Of a stretch of DNA of 64,000 nucleotides, positions 1-11,271 are shown piece by piece. Location: positions 9,077,936 through 9,141,935 of the forward strand of contig CM021318.1 of assembly GCA_010645155.1 (NCBI GenBank), given 5' to 3'. Both the position numbers and the translations under genes were made by a program. This DNA is from Tigriopus japonicus (Eukaryota; Arthropoda; Copepoda; Harpacticoida; Harpacticidae). The notes beneath the pieces were generated by a model. It did no database searches. It was not told the origin of the DNA and saw only the letters and a program-made list of their open reading frames with translations. The number at the start of each line of letters is the position of its first letter. The stretch's first letter is position 1.

Positions 1-1597
1 ATGACATGTCAAACAATCACAGATCTTATTTTTTTCGACTAGATGAGTCATTTTGAAGTTTTGTCGATCTTGAAACGATATCTTTATTCTTTATTTCCGT
101 GTCTTGGACTGTGAAATGGTCTGCATGGTGGTAGTATGCAATAGTTACTACTACTAGAGTTTTTTTGCGGACGCTTTTGAAACCAACAGTCACCCCTTGC
201 TTTCAGATGAGTAACTGTCATCACGTACTACTAGAATATTTTAACTAGTTACTATGCACTATCTACATTGAGTCCACTATATTTGCTGCGATGATTCCGA
301 TTACGACCATTAATTACCATTGTTTCAATCCACTTATTTACGTTTAGGCGAAAGCCCATGATAACCATCACGATTCCAAAGAGGTTATTCCGATTGTAGA
401 AACCAAGTTCCTGTTCGCACATGTGCACGCTAAAAGGAAAAGAAAAAAATATTTACCCTTCATATCATGATAATTTATTAGACAGTAATAATCACAACAC
501 AGTAACGCGTTAAGAACATGCTCAGGTCGTCCCAGAAGAGATCTTAATTTTTGGAAACATCTAGTCAACAAATAAATGAACAATAACCAAACGAAAAGAC
601 GAATGAAAACGTCCATTCACCATAAACAACGTTTGAATTGTCCATGAGATGAAAAACAATAAGCGAATAAATCCATGTACCATATATGCATACTGAAAAT
701 GGTACACCTGTATCTTTTTGCTCAAGTGCCTTCCTTGGAAACGAACAATCTCATCTTTTTAGTGTTGGAACAAAATTGGTGTCTGAAACGGCACTTGAAA
801 GCGGATTTAGAGAAAAGTCTCTGCCAACCATTTGGTAGAAACTGGATTGAGTCAGCGTCTGGGTTCGCGAGGTATACAAATCCGCACAGATTGGATGGGT
901 TTGCTACAGTAACTCGTTAAAGCAAGGCTGCCTCGTCAATCTAAAATTACAAGCCCAAATTAGAAATATGATCATCTTTACCAAAACACTGCCCAACTAT
1001 GTATACCATGTTGTGGCTAAGGTTAAAATACGACCAATTTGTTAATCGTCAAAAATAAACACAGTATTTGTGGCCATGACTATCCAAATTTGGCTGTATT
1101 TCCGTCAGCAACAGAACTTTTCTACTATGGAGTATTCTTTTTTTAAGTCTATAATAAGTAGGGGAAATTTCTGTGAAACGTACTTAGAGTAAAAATTAAA
1201 AAAAAGCTCCAAACATACAACATTGATGGTTCCTAGATTTGTTTAAATTCTTTGGAATTCGAATCAATGCTGCGGAATCAAAAATCCAATGGTGCGGTAA
1301 ATATGAGCAAATGCTACTAACGCATCAAGTGAATGAAGTACTGTAAATGGACTGTATTCTTGCATTCATTATATGTTGTCTTTTATAGGATCCTTAAAGC
1401 GAAAGGATTTTTTTGAGTCCAATGTCGGAAAAATGTAGACTCCGACATTTGACGACAAATACTTTTCGAAAGTATTTAAAGTCATTACAAATTATATAAC
1501 AATACATCCATTGCTCAAGGAAAGAGAGAGAGAGAGGACACCGGAAACCCAAGTTAAGGAGACTAGCATTACTCTTGTTTGCAGAGTGCTGCCGTTA
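1..1597. other. AT-rich non-coding region
   Basis: I see no gene here. The open frames are short, begin in AT-rich DNA and show no family signature or codon-position bias. A short (GA)n tract lies near 1525-1536, just before the palindromic element that begins near 1600. Confidence 0.6.
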
Positions 1598-1792
1598 GTT
1601 CGGTTGTTGACGTAGTTTGGAAAATAGTGGAAGCATAGCCAGAAACACAAAAGAAGCATATGAAAAGCAAGTTTCAATCGCAGCTTATGTAACGAAACTT
1701 GATCGAGCATGGTTGTTTCTACTCCGTCTCATATGCTTCTTTTGTGTTCTTGCTATGCTTCTACCAAATGCAAACTACCTCAACAATCGACC
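1598..1792. mobile_element. Short foldback/MITE-like element, left copy
   Basis: The left end (GGTTGTTGACGTAG near 1602) is the imperfect reverse complement of the right end (CTACCTCAACAATCGACC, ending at 1792). Pairing continues inward through an AAGCATAGCC...ACACAAAAGAAGCATATGA block, whose inverse is at 1731-1760. The right half (about 1676-1792) is a direct homologue of 2281-2400 in the neighbouring element. It has no coding capacity. It looks like a non-autonomous inverted-repeat transposon copy, probably deleted internally relative to its neighbour. Confidence 0.6.
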
Positions 1793-1797
1793 TTGTA

Positions 1798-2400
1798 GGT
1801 CGGTTGTTGAGGTAGTTTTGAAATATAGTAGAAGCATGGCTAGACCAAGGATGGCTCAAGCCAGGCTTACTTTCAAAATACACACTGGGTCCGATTAGTA
1901 CAATGAAAATTCAATGGAACAATACAGTTGTTGCAAAAACCTCACATTTTAGTACAATGATCGGACCCAGTGTGTATTTTTGAAATTCGCCCTGACGTAC
2001 AAAGGTTCCTGGCTAGACCAAGGATGTCTCAACGAAGGATATATTACAGAATACCACTTAAGGCCTAGCTACTACAATGAAAATTTAACGGAGCATTTAC
2101 TGCTTTGAAATAACCTCTCATTTTAGTACAATGACAGGCCTTAAGCTGTATTTCCGTAATTCGTCCTGAGAAATTAAGATGTCCTTGGCTAGACACACAA
2201 AAGAAGCACATGAGACGGAGTAGAAATAACCAAGCTCGATCAGGTTTGGCGGCATAAGCTGCGGTTTTTTTTAACTTTTCAATCGCAGCTTATCCAACGA
2301 AACCTGATCGAGCATGGCTATTTCTACTCCGTCTCATGTGTTTCTTTTGTGTTTCTAGCCATGCTTTTACTATACTTCAAAACTACCTCAACAACCGACC
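1798..2400. mobile_element. Non-autonomous TIR element (mariner-like MITE) with nested palindromes
   Basis: The terminal inverted repeats are about 50 bp. The left end starts GGTCGGTTGTTGAGGTAG at 1798. The right end finishes CTACCTCAACAACCGACC at 2400. Both ends are flanked by TA (1796-1797 and 2401-2402), which fits the TA target duplication of Tc1/mariner elements. Inside are two internal palindromic units (about 1838-2010 and 2011-2186) and a large hairpin (2187-2362) with arms of about 80 bp. No transposase frame is present, so any mobility would need enzyme supplied in trans. Assignment to the mariner superfamily rests only on the TA flanks and the structure. Confidence 0.65.
1838..2186. 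repeat. Two tandem ~173-bp units, each containing a palindrome
   Basis: Each unit begins GGCTAGACCAAGGATG (1838 and 2011). The same GGCTAGAC start recurs at 2187, giving spacings of 173 and 176 bp. Both units share an inner core (TACAATGAAAATT... to ...CATTTTAGTACAATGA) and an ATTCG(C/T)CCTGA block near 1984 and 2157. The arms flanking the core differ between units, yet each pair is self-complementary. Unit 1 has ATACACACTGGGTCCGAT (about 1878-1895) against its inverse near 1960-1977. Unit 2 has ACTTAAGGCCT near 2056 against AGGCCTTAAGC near 2137. Confidence 0.65.
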
Positions 2401-2402
2401 TA

Positions 2403-2669
2403 GTATCTTACTCCTTGTTCACATGAAACCTAGCCCATCTTTGGAATCTGAAGCCAAAGAAAGATCTCAAGGCGATCGGTTGTTGGATATCCGCACTCAT
2501 GTTCAAATATTTCCCTCCAAAAACGGCCGACTTTCCCTCAAAGTTCAATGTTTTCTCTGGATTGGCTTTGCCCTTGAGATCTGTTGCCGGTGTTCCTCAG
2601 ACGAGAACTGGATTGTCAACTTCACAGTCATTCGTTTGTGTTTGAGTTCGTTTTGAAATTTGCAACAAA
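2403..2669. promoter_or_regulatory. 5' flank of the MFS transporter gene
   Basis: This stretch lies between the foldback element and the MFS start codon and must hold at least part of the promoter and 5' UTR. I see no clear TATA box at a useful distance. The open frame running through it from the repeat (2336-2656) looks like chance. Confidence 0.3.
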
Positions 2670-4255
2670 ATGGAACACAGCACTAGATTGATCAAAACTG
2701 CCATAATCAATCTAAACTTCCTATTTACCATTGTAAGTGAATTGTTAAGGGTGTTATTGTAATTGTGGCTTGATATGTCGATTTTTAGGGACTGGTAGGA
2801 GGGATCGTTGGACCCACACTCCTGGATTTGAAAGACATTTATGAAACCACTGTGGACAAAGTTTCATTCATGTTCATGATGGGCTCAACTGGATCCATCA
2901 CCGGATCGTTTTTCAGTGAGATCGTGTTTTTGAATTCATGTAGTTTATCCTCTCAACTAAAGTCAAATTTTCAGCCGGCTTCATCATGGACAAATTTCCT
3001 CGTTATCGCTGCTTGCTTTTATTTGCTTACACTTTGAACACAACCATCGTGACGGCTTTGATGCCCTTTATGAGCCATTTGTGGTTGTTTTTCCTCTTGA
3101 ACTTCTTAGGCGGCTTCAGTGGAGGCTCTTTAGACATGGGTAAGGATGCTTTTTGGAACATCTTCAATCCCTCTTTTGTTGGGTTCCCAGAGTGGAATGA
3201 ATCCATTAAAGGACTAAGAGTCTCACTTGCAAACTCCTATTCTAGGAGGAAACGTGTTTTGTCTACATATTTGGCGGGGATTAGAAAGTGGTCCCTACAT
3301 GCACAGTATTCACTTCAGTTTCGCAATTGGAGCATTCTTGGGACCATTACTCGCGGTTCCATTTCTCGGAAGCAAAGTCGATCAAACCTCAGATTTTCTA
3401 CTATCAGCCAATGAGACGTACATGAACCAAACGGATACAACCGAAACGGATACCAAAATCACCATCTTCTATCCATTGGTGGCAATCTTGGCCCTTTTAC
3501 CAGGATTAGGTTACCTTTACTACGGCATTCAGGACCTCCGAGAGCCTTCTACTGAAAACCAGGAGCCAATACCCTCCCCAAAGCATGAAAATGAATCGGC
3601 AAAGGCCAATGCCTGGAAACTAGTCACCCTCTTGGGCCTTGTGGCCATATTTTTCTTCCTTTATGTGGGCGTGGAAGTGACTTTCGGCACCTTTCTGACA
3701 ACCTTTGCGGTAGAGAGTGATCTCCAACTCACGAAACCTCAGGGTGCAGATTTGACCGCCATTTTCTGGGGTTGCTTCGCCCTCATGAGATTTCTCTCGA
3801 TATTTGCCGCCATCAAACTCGATCCAGCCATCATATTGATCTTCAGCTTTGCAACATGTATGTTAAGCGGAGCATTGCTTTCGTTATTCGGCGACCAAAA
3901 TTTCAGGATTCTGCAATTTGGGTGTGGTGCCATGGGAGTCGGAACGGCATCCATATTCGCCACTGGTATTCTGTGGTTGGAACAGTACGTGGTGGTAACC
4001 AATCGGATCGGAGCCTTGGTATCTATAGCGGCATCTTTGGGCCCTGACATCTTCCCCGTTATTGTGGGTCAATACATTGTCTCACATCCTATGGCATTGA
4101 TGCACGTGACGTCATTGACATTAACTGGATGCATCCTCATATTCATTGCTTGTCATGTGCTTGCGAAAAGTCATCAAAAATACAAATTGTCCCTGATGCC
4201 CGCCTCTTCAAAAGAGGAGGATGAAGATGGCTTGGAAACCATTCCTTTGAATTAA
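2670..4255 (+). CDS. MFS transporter, sodium-dependent glucose transporter 1 / MFSD4-like
   Basis: The gene has four exons: 2670-2732, 2789-2915, 2975-3139 and 3246-4255. Each intron is GT-AG, and the phases close to give 454 aa, the usual length for this family. The protein is almost all membrane segments. The N-terminal half has the GLVGGIVGPTLLDL first helix, a GFIMDKFPRYR loop (the MFS motif A region), and an MGGNV...W motif near residues 118-128, followed by the HFSFAIGAFLGPLLA helix typical of NaGLT1/MFSD4 proteins. A loop with two N-glycosylation sequons (N174, N179) precedes the central cytoplasmic linker. Six more helices follow, and the tail is acidic (KEEDEDGLE). The likely role is plasma-membrane uptake of a sugar or similar small solute. 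The substrate is inferred from the family only. The stop codon overlaps an AATAAA (4254-4259). Confidence 0.9.
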
Positions 4256-4259
4256 TAAA
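4254..4259 (+). terminator. AATAAA overlapping the MFS stop codon
   Basis: The hexamer AATAAA begins inside the TAA stop codon region of the transporter. If used, the 3' UTR would be only about 20 nt. No other AATAAA is evident in the next few hundred bases. Confidence 0.35.
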
Positions 4260-7200
4260 CATCATGCCGGAAATGTTCTCGTGATTCTTAGCATGGGGGA
4301 GGATTGTTGAAGCATTTGAGAAATGCATTTCCTGTCCGTCCACTTTTCCAAATTTGATCATCAGAGTAAGTGAGTCGTGCTCTCGAATGGAACGTAAGGA
4401 AACAAGGAGAAGCGGGAACGAAGGAAGGCCGTCGGTGGCCCTTTTCCGCCTGCCTAGCGACCTTTTCGCGACCCAAGCGCCAATAATCATCGTCTGGTGC
4501 TCGACTTCACTCTTTCTCTGTCGCTCATCCTCCATTTACTACATTACATTGGACTTGAACTTGACAAAGAAATCGAGCAAGATTCATTCCAAGTTTCTTC
4601 GTTTCCCGCAAAACAGGTCTGGTTGACTCAAGAGACGTCTTTGTTTGAAGAAAACTTCCATCGCTTTTATGGGGCCTGGCATAAGGTAAGAATTGGAGAC
4701 ATCGTGAAATCTTAAGGGTAGATTGAAATTGGAACACAATTACAGGACAAATACAAATCATATTAGAGTCCCATGAGTGTGAAAACTGATTAGAAAGTTC
4801 GCAAGAACTCAATTAAGATTCAGATTAGTGGTGAAATTGCTAAAGAGGGATATTGATATCGTTAATATTGTTTCATTTCACAGTTCGCAGAAAATTTGTG
4901 CAGTTCATGGTTTTCCTTCAACATTTAAGCCAGGGTCAGTGACAATTTTGAACACTTTTTTCCAAGACTAATTAATTAATGAAGAAAACTTCATCTTAAA
5001 CGGTTAAGAATGATAACTTCGGCATTTTTATGGGAAATCTCATCCCTTGTAGCGGTGATAAAAAAATAACTAAAATTCAAAGGAACTTTTCATACAAATG
5101 AAAATCCAAAGAAAAGCTACCTTACAAAATTGGCTTGTCAAGAGACAAAAGGCCAAACTTCTTGCAAAAATGTGATAAAGGTACTTAATATTACTTTCAA
5201 AAGACGTCAGAGCTCTTGAGGTAATAAGGAATACCAGAAGGATCATCATCATCATCATAAAGAGAATTAAGTAAGAAACACAAGTCTCCAGCTGAAGATA
5301 AAGAAGTTGTGCAATTGAAACGGAACACCAAAATAATCGATCGACCAAAATTGTGATTAGCACACAAATCAAGATATGGCACAATTAAACATATGGCGTG
5401 TAGAAAAGAATGCCAGATCTATGCAATAACTGGTACTGTAAAAATATCAAACCGACGATGGTTCATACCTTTTTCCCCGGAAATATCACTCTCCTAAACC
5501 TTTTTTGACACGTTCAAAGAGGCCAAAATGATTGCTGCTGTGGCAGAAACAAATGGAAAACGTTTAAAATCTTTTAAAATGTTGTTTATGATCAAAAAGG
5601 TATTAAAGATAACAAAATCCAGAAAATGGGCATTATAGTGTATTATTCAGGTGTTTAAAAATCACATATTTCCCACTTTTCATGACAAAAAGTCAGTTTT
5701 ACCAGATAAAGAGGTGCTTATTGGCCTCAAAAAGCACATTGAATCTTGCTCTTTAGACACAAGATGCTTATCTTAGAAAGGGACATCCTTCTCGTTCCAG
5801 AAGTTTTCAAATATTGTCCGTGAGTTATTAATGCATATTTTTAGTAATTTGATGTTATAAAACGTGTCCTCTATTCATATTTTTCTCTCGTAACATGTGT
5901 GCTCTTTTTTATTTTGGTAAATATTTTTCTAAAAATCTTGAGAACAGCTTCTTTTTTCGATCAGACATTTCATTTGTCGGCTTTTTCTACAAGGACACCA
6001 ATGAATGATTGGATGCTTTAGATTTTTGACCCCTCTTGTTTTCATCAATTGAGAAGGTAATATCGAGAATTCATGCAAAATGAACGTAAGCCCTTGGAGG
6101 TTTAGGCTTCTCCTCATTATGACATTAGAGCTATTTTGTCTGAAAAGTTATGTTTGAAATGAGGTTATTTCTTTTTATACCCCATCCCCTCTGCCCTCTA
6201 CATGAGTGTATAATGCTTTCTTCTTCTTTGAGAGTAAATCTGCGTGCACCTCGTTTTTTCTTTTGATATGCTAATTTACTTACTTCGTGTGTTTGAACAC
6301 TTCTATGATTCAACTCGTCCATCTTTTAGCATAAAGCTGGATGAGAACGAGAAAATCAATCTTTCTTTTTCCATCCAGTTACCTTTCTGGGTTATGATTT
6401 CCAGAAGGTCCAAATAGTCAAATAAAAATGAAGAAAGACAAAAAAGAACAGTCCTTTGAACATAAGAGATATTGGCCTGGATTGCCAGTACAAGAAAAAG
6501 AAACCAAAAAACTCCAACAACTCATTTGAGCACGACAATGCATCTTGAAATTATTTACTTTGTGGTAGTATTTACGCAAGAAAAAAATGCCTCTCATTAT
6601 TTTCTCAAAAATGAGAAAGCCATGGTGGTCATACTAGGTGGTTTTGTCCACCACAATGTTTAACAAATATGTGGACAATTTTGTACATTTCTTGTTCATG
6701 CCTTGTTAGTAAATAAAAGTCAGACAAGATCTTTTTGGCAACATGGACCTTCTCATGTCATGTGCAGGTTCTTTTTCGAAGAAGAAAAACTTTATATTCA
6801 TAACCTTTTACCAAGAGAAAATGGCTTTTGGTTGTTGAGAGATGTAGTTGGTTACAATTGTAATATTTTCTATGTGTATTTAGCATTTCATCTCAATTTT
6901 TGATTACTTTGGCATAAAATTATTTTTTCTTTGGAAAGCTCATTAGGATTATTCATTTGTATTACACATCGTAAATATTTATGGTGGCTTCTTTTGAACA
7001 ACAAGTTGTTTCAAGTTTGATCTTTTGGAAGATTGAGATCGGTGAAATGGGACGTTGGCGCTGTTTGACGTCAATTTCTATTGGCATTTGTTTTTTTTCT
7101 GAAACTTTGAAACTTCGTAAAAAAGTCATCAGTCGAGTAGCTGCTCAACAATACAACGTTCCATTGGATATTGATTTCATCCTTGGTCTCAAAGGACTTC

Positions 7201-9566
7201 CTCGAACTTTAATGGAAGTTTCCAGTCCAATCCAAAAAGGCTCGAGTTGCAAAATTTACTGGATGAAGCTTTAAAAGGTTTTTTTCTTCGATATTGGATT
7301 TGTTCAACGACACCATTGAAAGGAAGCAAGTAAAGGCTCTTCAATCGAAAGGCCAACCAGACAACATTGAATGTCGAGACTTTTTCACGCAGTGCCACAT
7401 TAGGCAGGCATGGATTCGAATCTGTCGAATCAGCATTTGGCAAACGTGTTCGCTGTTCAACGAGCTTGCTCAACTTAACGAGAAACTCTTATGGACCCCA
7501 AAGCAATAGGATAATGACGTGTTTCATGGGTTTTCGAGGAATGAATCAAGTTTGGGTGCACAGTTTAGTTTGTTCCGCCTGTCATCTCCAATAATGAGAC
7601 AGGGTTGCTCTTGTTCTTGTTGTTCATCGTCACCGAGTTCATTCCACATCCACACTCTCCAGTTTACAAGCAAGGAACAGTTGGTTCCAACCACAGTAAT
7701 GGGTTCCAATGTGGCGGAAAGAAAGTGCAATTCGCCAAGACAAACCCGAATCATAGACCTTACTTGGGTCCACTAAAAGTAGGAGTTGTAAGTGGGTGGC
7801 ACAAAGTTTGGAACAACAATTTAGATGGCCAACACAGACAAGTGAACTGCAATTTCTATGGCTGCACCAGGATGCTTTGGAAAGCCCAGCGAATTTTGTG
7901 AATTACAATCAGAGCACTTGTTGCAGATTACGAATGCAATGAACTTTTGTCTTGCTCATCGTTTACCCGAACCAAAATGGATTTTTAGCATGTAATACGA
8001 TGAACATTTTATAGCATGTGAGGTGTTTTGTTTTGTATACATGATACATTGCTAATTCTCATGGGCCAGTTTTTGGCTGAAGTGAAAGCTTCAGGTTATT
8101 TTGCTCATTCTTGCGTGAGAGCTTTACTTTGGTATTAAAAAATCAATTGAATGGCTTTCTGCCTTATTGAGTGACCTCAGGATTTATCGGCGAGGCGAAA
8201 AAAATGTTCGGAAAATCAATATTTTGCCGAATTTCAGCGAGTTATAAACTCAATACATTGGCTAATGTTGAAATTTAATCAATCTCCTGAGTAGCATCTA
8301 CAAAGTTTTGTAAGAATGTGTACAAAAAAGTTAATATATTATTTGAAAATCTGGTGCGCAATTTGGCGTGGAAATACTTTTGGGGAAAGGCATCCAATCC
8401 ATCTATTGATTGCTATGGAAACACTGTCTCTGGATATATGTATATCTGAATTTGTTAACTAACGGTTGTTTCCCTAGGAATTTCGGCTCCTTTTCCATAT
8501 TGTTTGCCAGCTTCAACATTCACGCTCAAATCAAACCTTTTGAGGTGCTCAATTATTAGTGGAAGATAGCACAACTCCTTTGAAGCGTGAAAGTCAACCA
8601 ATGTGTCGATCTCGTTCGACTCAAGATCAAGATGGTTTCACTCACTGAACAAAGAAACCTGCTGTGATTGACGAAGAAACCGGCGGTCAACCTGAGTCAG
8701 CGAGTTTTCTGATACCCATGAACCGAAGAACTCTAAAAACTCTCACTTCAGTGCTTCTCAAGGGATTGTAATTACATTAAGGAGCACTCTGAGAAAATGT
8801 TCTGCTTTGATTCTTAATCCTAAGATAAACAACGGCTTATGTCATTTCAAAGCTTGAGTTTGACCAAAGTGGAAAGTAACAATTTGTTTGGAACTCGACT
8901 TTCGAATTTAGGGTTTAGACGACAGCGGGTACAAAGTGGATACAGGAGTTGAAAAATAATTTACTTTTTAAAATCGATACTGTGTGTCACAACTTAGTCA
9001 ACTAGTTACTGGACAAGATTCCGCCCAGTGATTTCTTCAAGCGAAAATCCATAAAATCGAAGCAGTTTGAAGAATGAGAAATTGTTTGTCATGGCCTTTG
9101 AAAGGCCGTTTTTCAAAGTACATTTTAAAGAATATACGCACCATTCATGATATCCCAACCATCTATGATTTTTTTTTAAATTCCTGTGGGCAGACTCATT
9201 CATTGTAACATCAGTTTCTTCTTGAACTCTAATTAGTATTACTTGTAAGGCTGGATTGGCATGGGGATTCTTCCTTTTATCCTTGCGCAATTCAGCCAAT
9301 CTGAAAGGGATTAGACACCAATGTCTCGTCGACTTTCCTTTGAATTGGATCGAGTCCGAAATGTGCGTTTTCAGAGCAACATAATTCCTCCGAGAACCTT
9401 CAAAGGAATTACAGTTCTTAGTAGCTCCCAATAATGAAACAGCACAATCTTAGTTGTTTGCACATACTACATTGGAACTGGCAGTTTCCCCCTTGTGTGA
9501 AAGTACGAGTAAATACACTTCGGCTATTGTAGAAGAGCCAATAAATGTTGGAATGGAAAGCTCCCC
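4260..9566. other. Long intergenic region without a supported gene
   Basis: About 5.3 kb is mostly AT-rich with many stops in all frames. Two patches stand out. At 4300-4700 the GC content is higher and ends in a good donor (ATAAG|GTAAG at 4685/4686), so it could be a non-coding first exon of something downstream, possibly the GPCR. At about 7019-7905, short protein-like stretches occur in different + frames with interruptions, as in a decayed gene or transposon. Neither is strong enough to call. Confidence 0.45.
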
Positions 9567-11228
9567 ATGGCGCGGGAATGGCATTTATTAAAGCCCTTCG
9601 GTTTTTTATCTCACTCTTTCAGACATGGAATGACTTGGAACAATTCCTCGGAAATTAATTACCTTCGCCAAGAGGAACTGGAATTACATCTGGGTGACCA
9701 GGCTGTGGATCCTGTTCTGACTCTTCGATTCATGACTGAAGGCCTAATCAATACCTTCGTGTCCACTTTAGGCCTTTTGGGCAATATCTCCGCCGTCGTG
9801 ATTTTGGCCACTCAGAAACTCGATTTGCACAGTTTCCTTCGTCATATCTTAATCGCTCTTGCGGTCTTTGACACCATTTTTTTACTCACCACATTCTTGC
9901 TCTACAGGTAAAAGGCCATACTTAAACCATTCTTAGTTGAATCCAACCATTTATGTAGCCTCCCTCAAAGACGACACTCGGAACTTCTCTCGTATTTGAA
10001 GCCATCATCAAAGAGAAGGCTCCTTCAAAGAGCACCAAAGATCCTGACAATCCAAAAAATTCTCCTTTTAGTCTCCCATTGTTCAGTAATGGTTACCACA
10101 GCTACTTCTATCCGATTTTGGCGCCCAAATTTCTGATTCCTTTGGGTCAGATTGCGCTTACGGGATCGGTGTATTCGATTATAACCATCACGATTGAGCG
10201 TTACCTGGCCACGTGTCGAGCCCATTTGAAGACCACTTCACAACCAAGAACCAGTGCCATAGCTATCGTGGGCATTGTGATATTTGCCTGCATTTACAAC
10301 ACCCCCAGATTCCTGGAATATGCCACTCAACTTGAATCCGTGGAATATCATGATTATTACGTGGAACCTTCGGGCAAACCCGTTCCAGTGGGAGAGATCT
10401 ATGCGAGATTGGAACATCGTTTGGAGGCCACGGAATTCCGAACGAATTCGTTTTATATCTTGTAAGCGCAGTTTGGGAGTTCACGTTTTCATAATGTCAA
10501 GTTCTTTATGGTTGCCTTTGGTCACAGATTGTACCTTCTTTTGGGCAATGGTCTCTTCATGACGTTTGGACCGAGCGTTTTGCTCGCCGTCCTGAATTGG
10601 TACATCCACAAAGCGATTCAACTCAAGGAACAGAGGAAGGCCTTGCTTATGACTTCCAATGCATTTCCACATTCTGGCCATCCCATGTTGCACCGAGCGG
10701 GCTCGTTTCAAAGAGCTACGAGCACTTCGTTTCGTCCAGAAGGATCAGATGAGAAAGATGTCTCCATATCCCAGATCCTCATAGGGATTGTGACCGTCTT
10801 CGTGGTTTGTCACATCTTTAAGGTGAGAGGTATCTCTATTGATGTGTAGGTCGTAATAGTCTCTTTGTGGTACCGCGTCACTCATTCCATATTTGAAAAT
10901 TGTGTCAGAATATTGAGAACGAAAATGATCAATGCCTTTTTATAATTGTTCCAAGTCTTCATGTTTAAACTTTGCTTTTTGCTATGAAATGTATGGAGTG
11001 ACTTTGCTTTGATTGCAGATGGTCTTGGTGGTTGCAGAGGTCGTCTCCACTCTTGTCTATGGGACCAATTTACCTTCCAGTATTGGGATTGAAATACTCG
11101 TGATTCTCAACCACATGGCATTGGTTTTCAACTCGTCCATTAATGTATTCATTTACATTCACAAAGACAGGCACTTCAGAAATGCGGCCAAAGCGATCTG
11201 TCAACTTCCCAATTCAATCATTGTCTGA
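9567..11228 (+). CDS. Class A GPCR, FMRFamide/neuropeptide-receptor-like
   Basis: There are four exons: 9567-9907, 10072-10461, 10528-10822 and 11019-11228. Phases close to 411 aa with seven membrane helices. TM1 contains GN (about residues 59-82). TM2 reads LAVFDTIFLL. TM3 ends in ERY at 155-157 (the DRY motif) followed by LATCR. TM4 ends YNTPRFLEY, as in FMRFamide-type receptors. TM6 has FVVCHIFK. TM7 has NSSINVFIY (the NPxxY position) followed by a basic helix 8. The TM6 and TM7 patterns are typical of the arthropod FMRFamide/orphan peptide-receptor group. The N-terminus carries an NNSS glycosylation site. The start is uncertain. ATG 9567 is in frame, but a strong acceptor (TCTCACTCTTTCAG, AG at 9621-9622) suggests an upstream non-coding exon and a start at ATG 9630. 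Oddly, no cysteine is visible at the TM3 top or in the second extracellular loop. The ligand is unknown. Confidence 0.88.
9625..9633 (+). promoter_or_regulatory. Two-codon upstream ORF overlapping the probable GPCR start
   Basis: Just after the strong acceptor, the sequence ATGGAATGACT holds a minimal ORF (Met-Glu-stop, 9625-9633). Its stop overlaps the in-frame start codon ATG at 9630. If the mRNA is spliced at 9622/9623, ribosomes would meet this mini-ORF first, an arrangement that can lower or couple translation. This depends on the splice model being right. Confidence 0.35.
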
Positions 11229-11265
11229 AAAGATTTTGACCAGTTTACTTTCTGTTTTGAAGTCA

Positions 11266-11271
11266 AATAAA
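11266..11271 (+). terminator. Polyadenylation signal of the GPCR gene
   Basis: AATAAA lies 38 nt downstream of the GPCR stop codon, giving a very short 3' UTR. Confidence 0.6.

Noticed and set aside
2336..2656. 106-codon plus-strand frame between the foldback element and the transporter
   Set aside because: It begins inside the inverted repeat and continues into flanking DNA without domain, Kozak context or splice signals.
9006..9431. 141-codon minus-strand open frame upstream of the GPCR
   Set aside because: It is long for AT-rich DNA, but has no domain, no G/C third-position bias, no TATA or polyA context and no splice partner. It was treated as chance.
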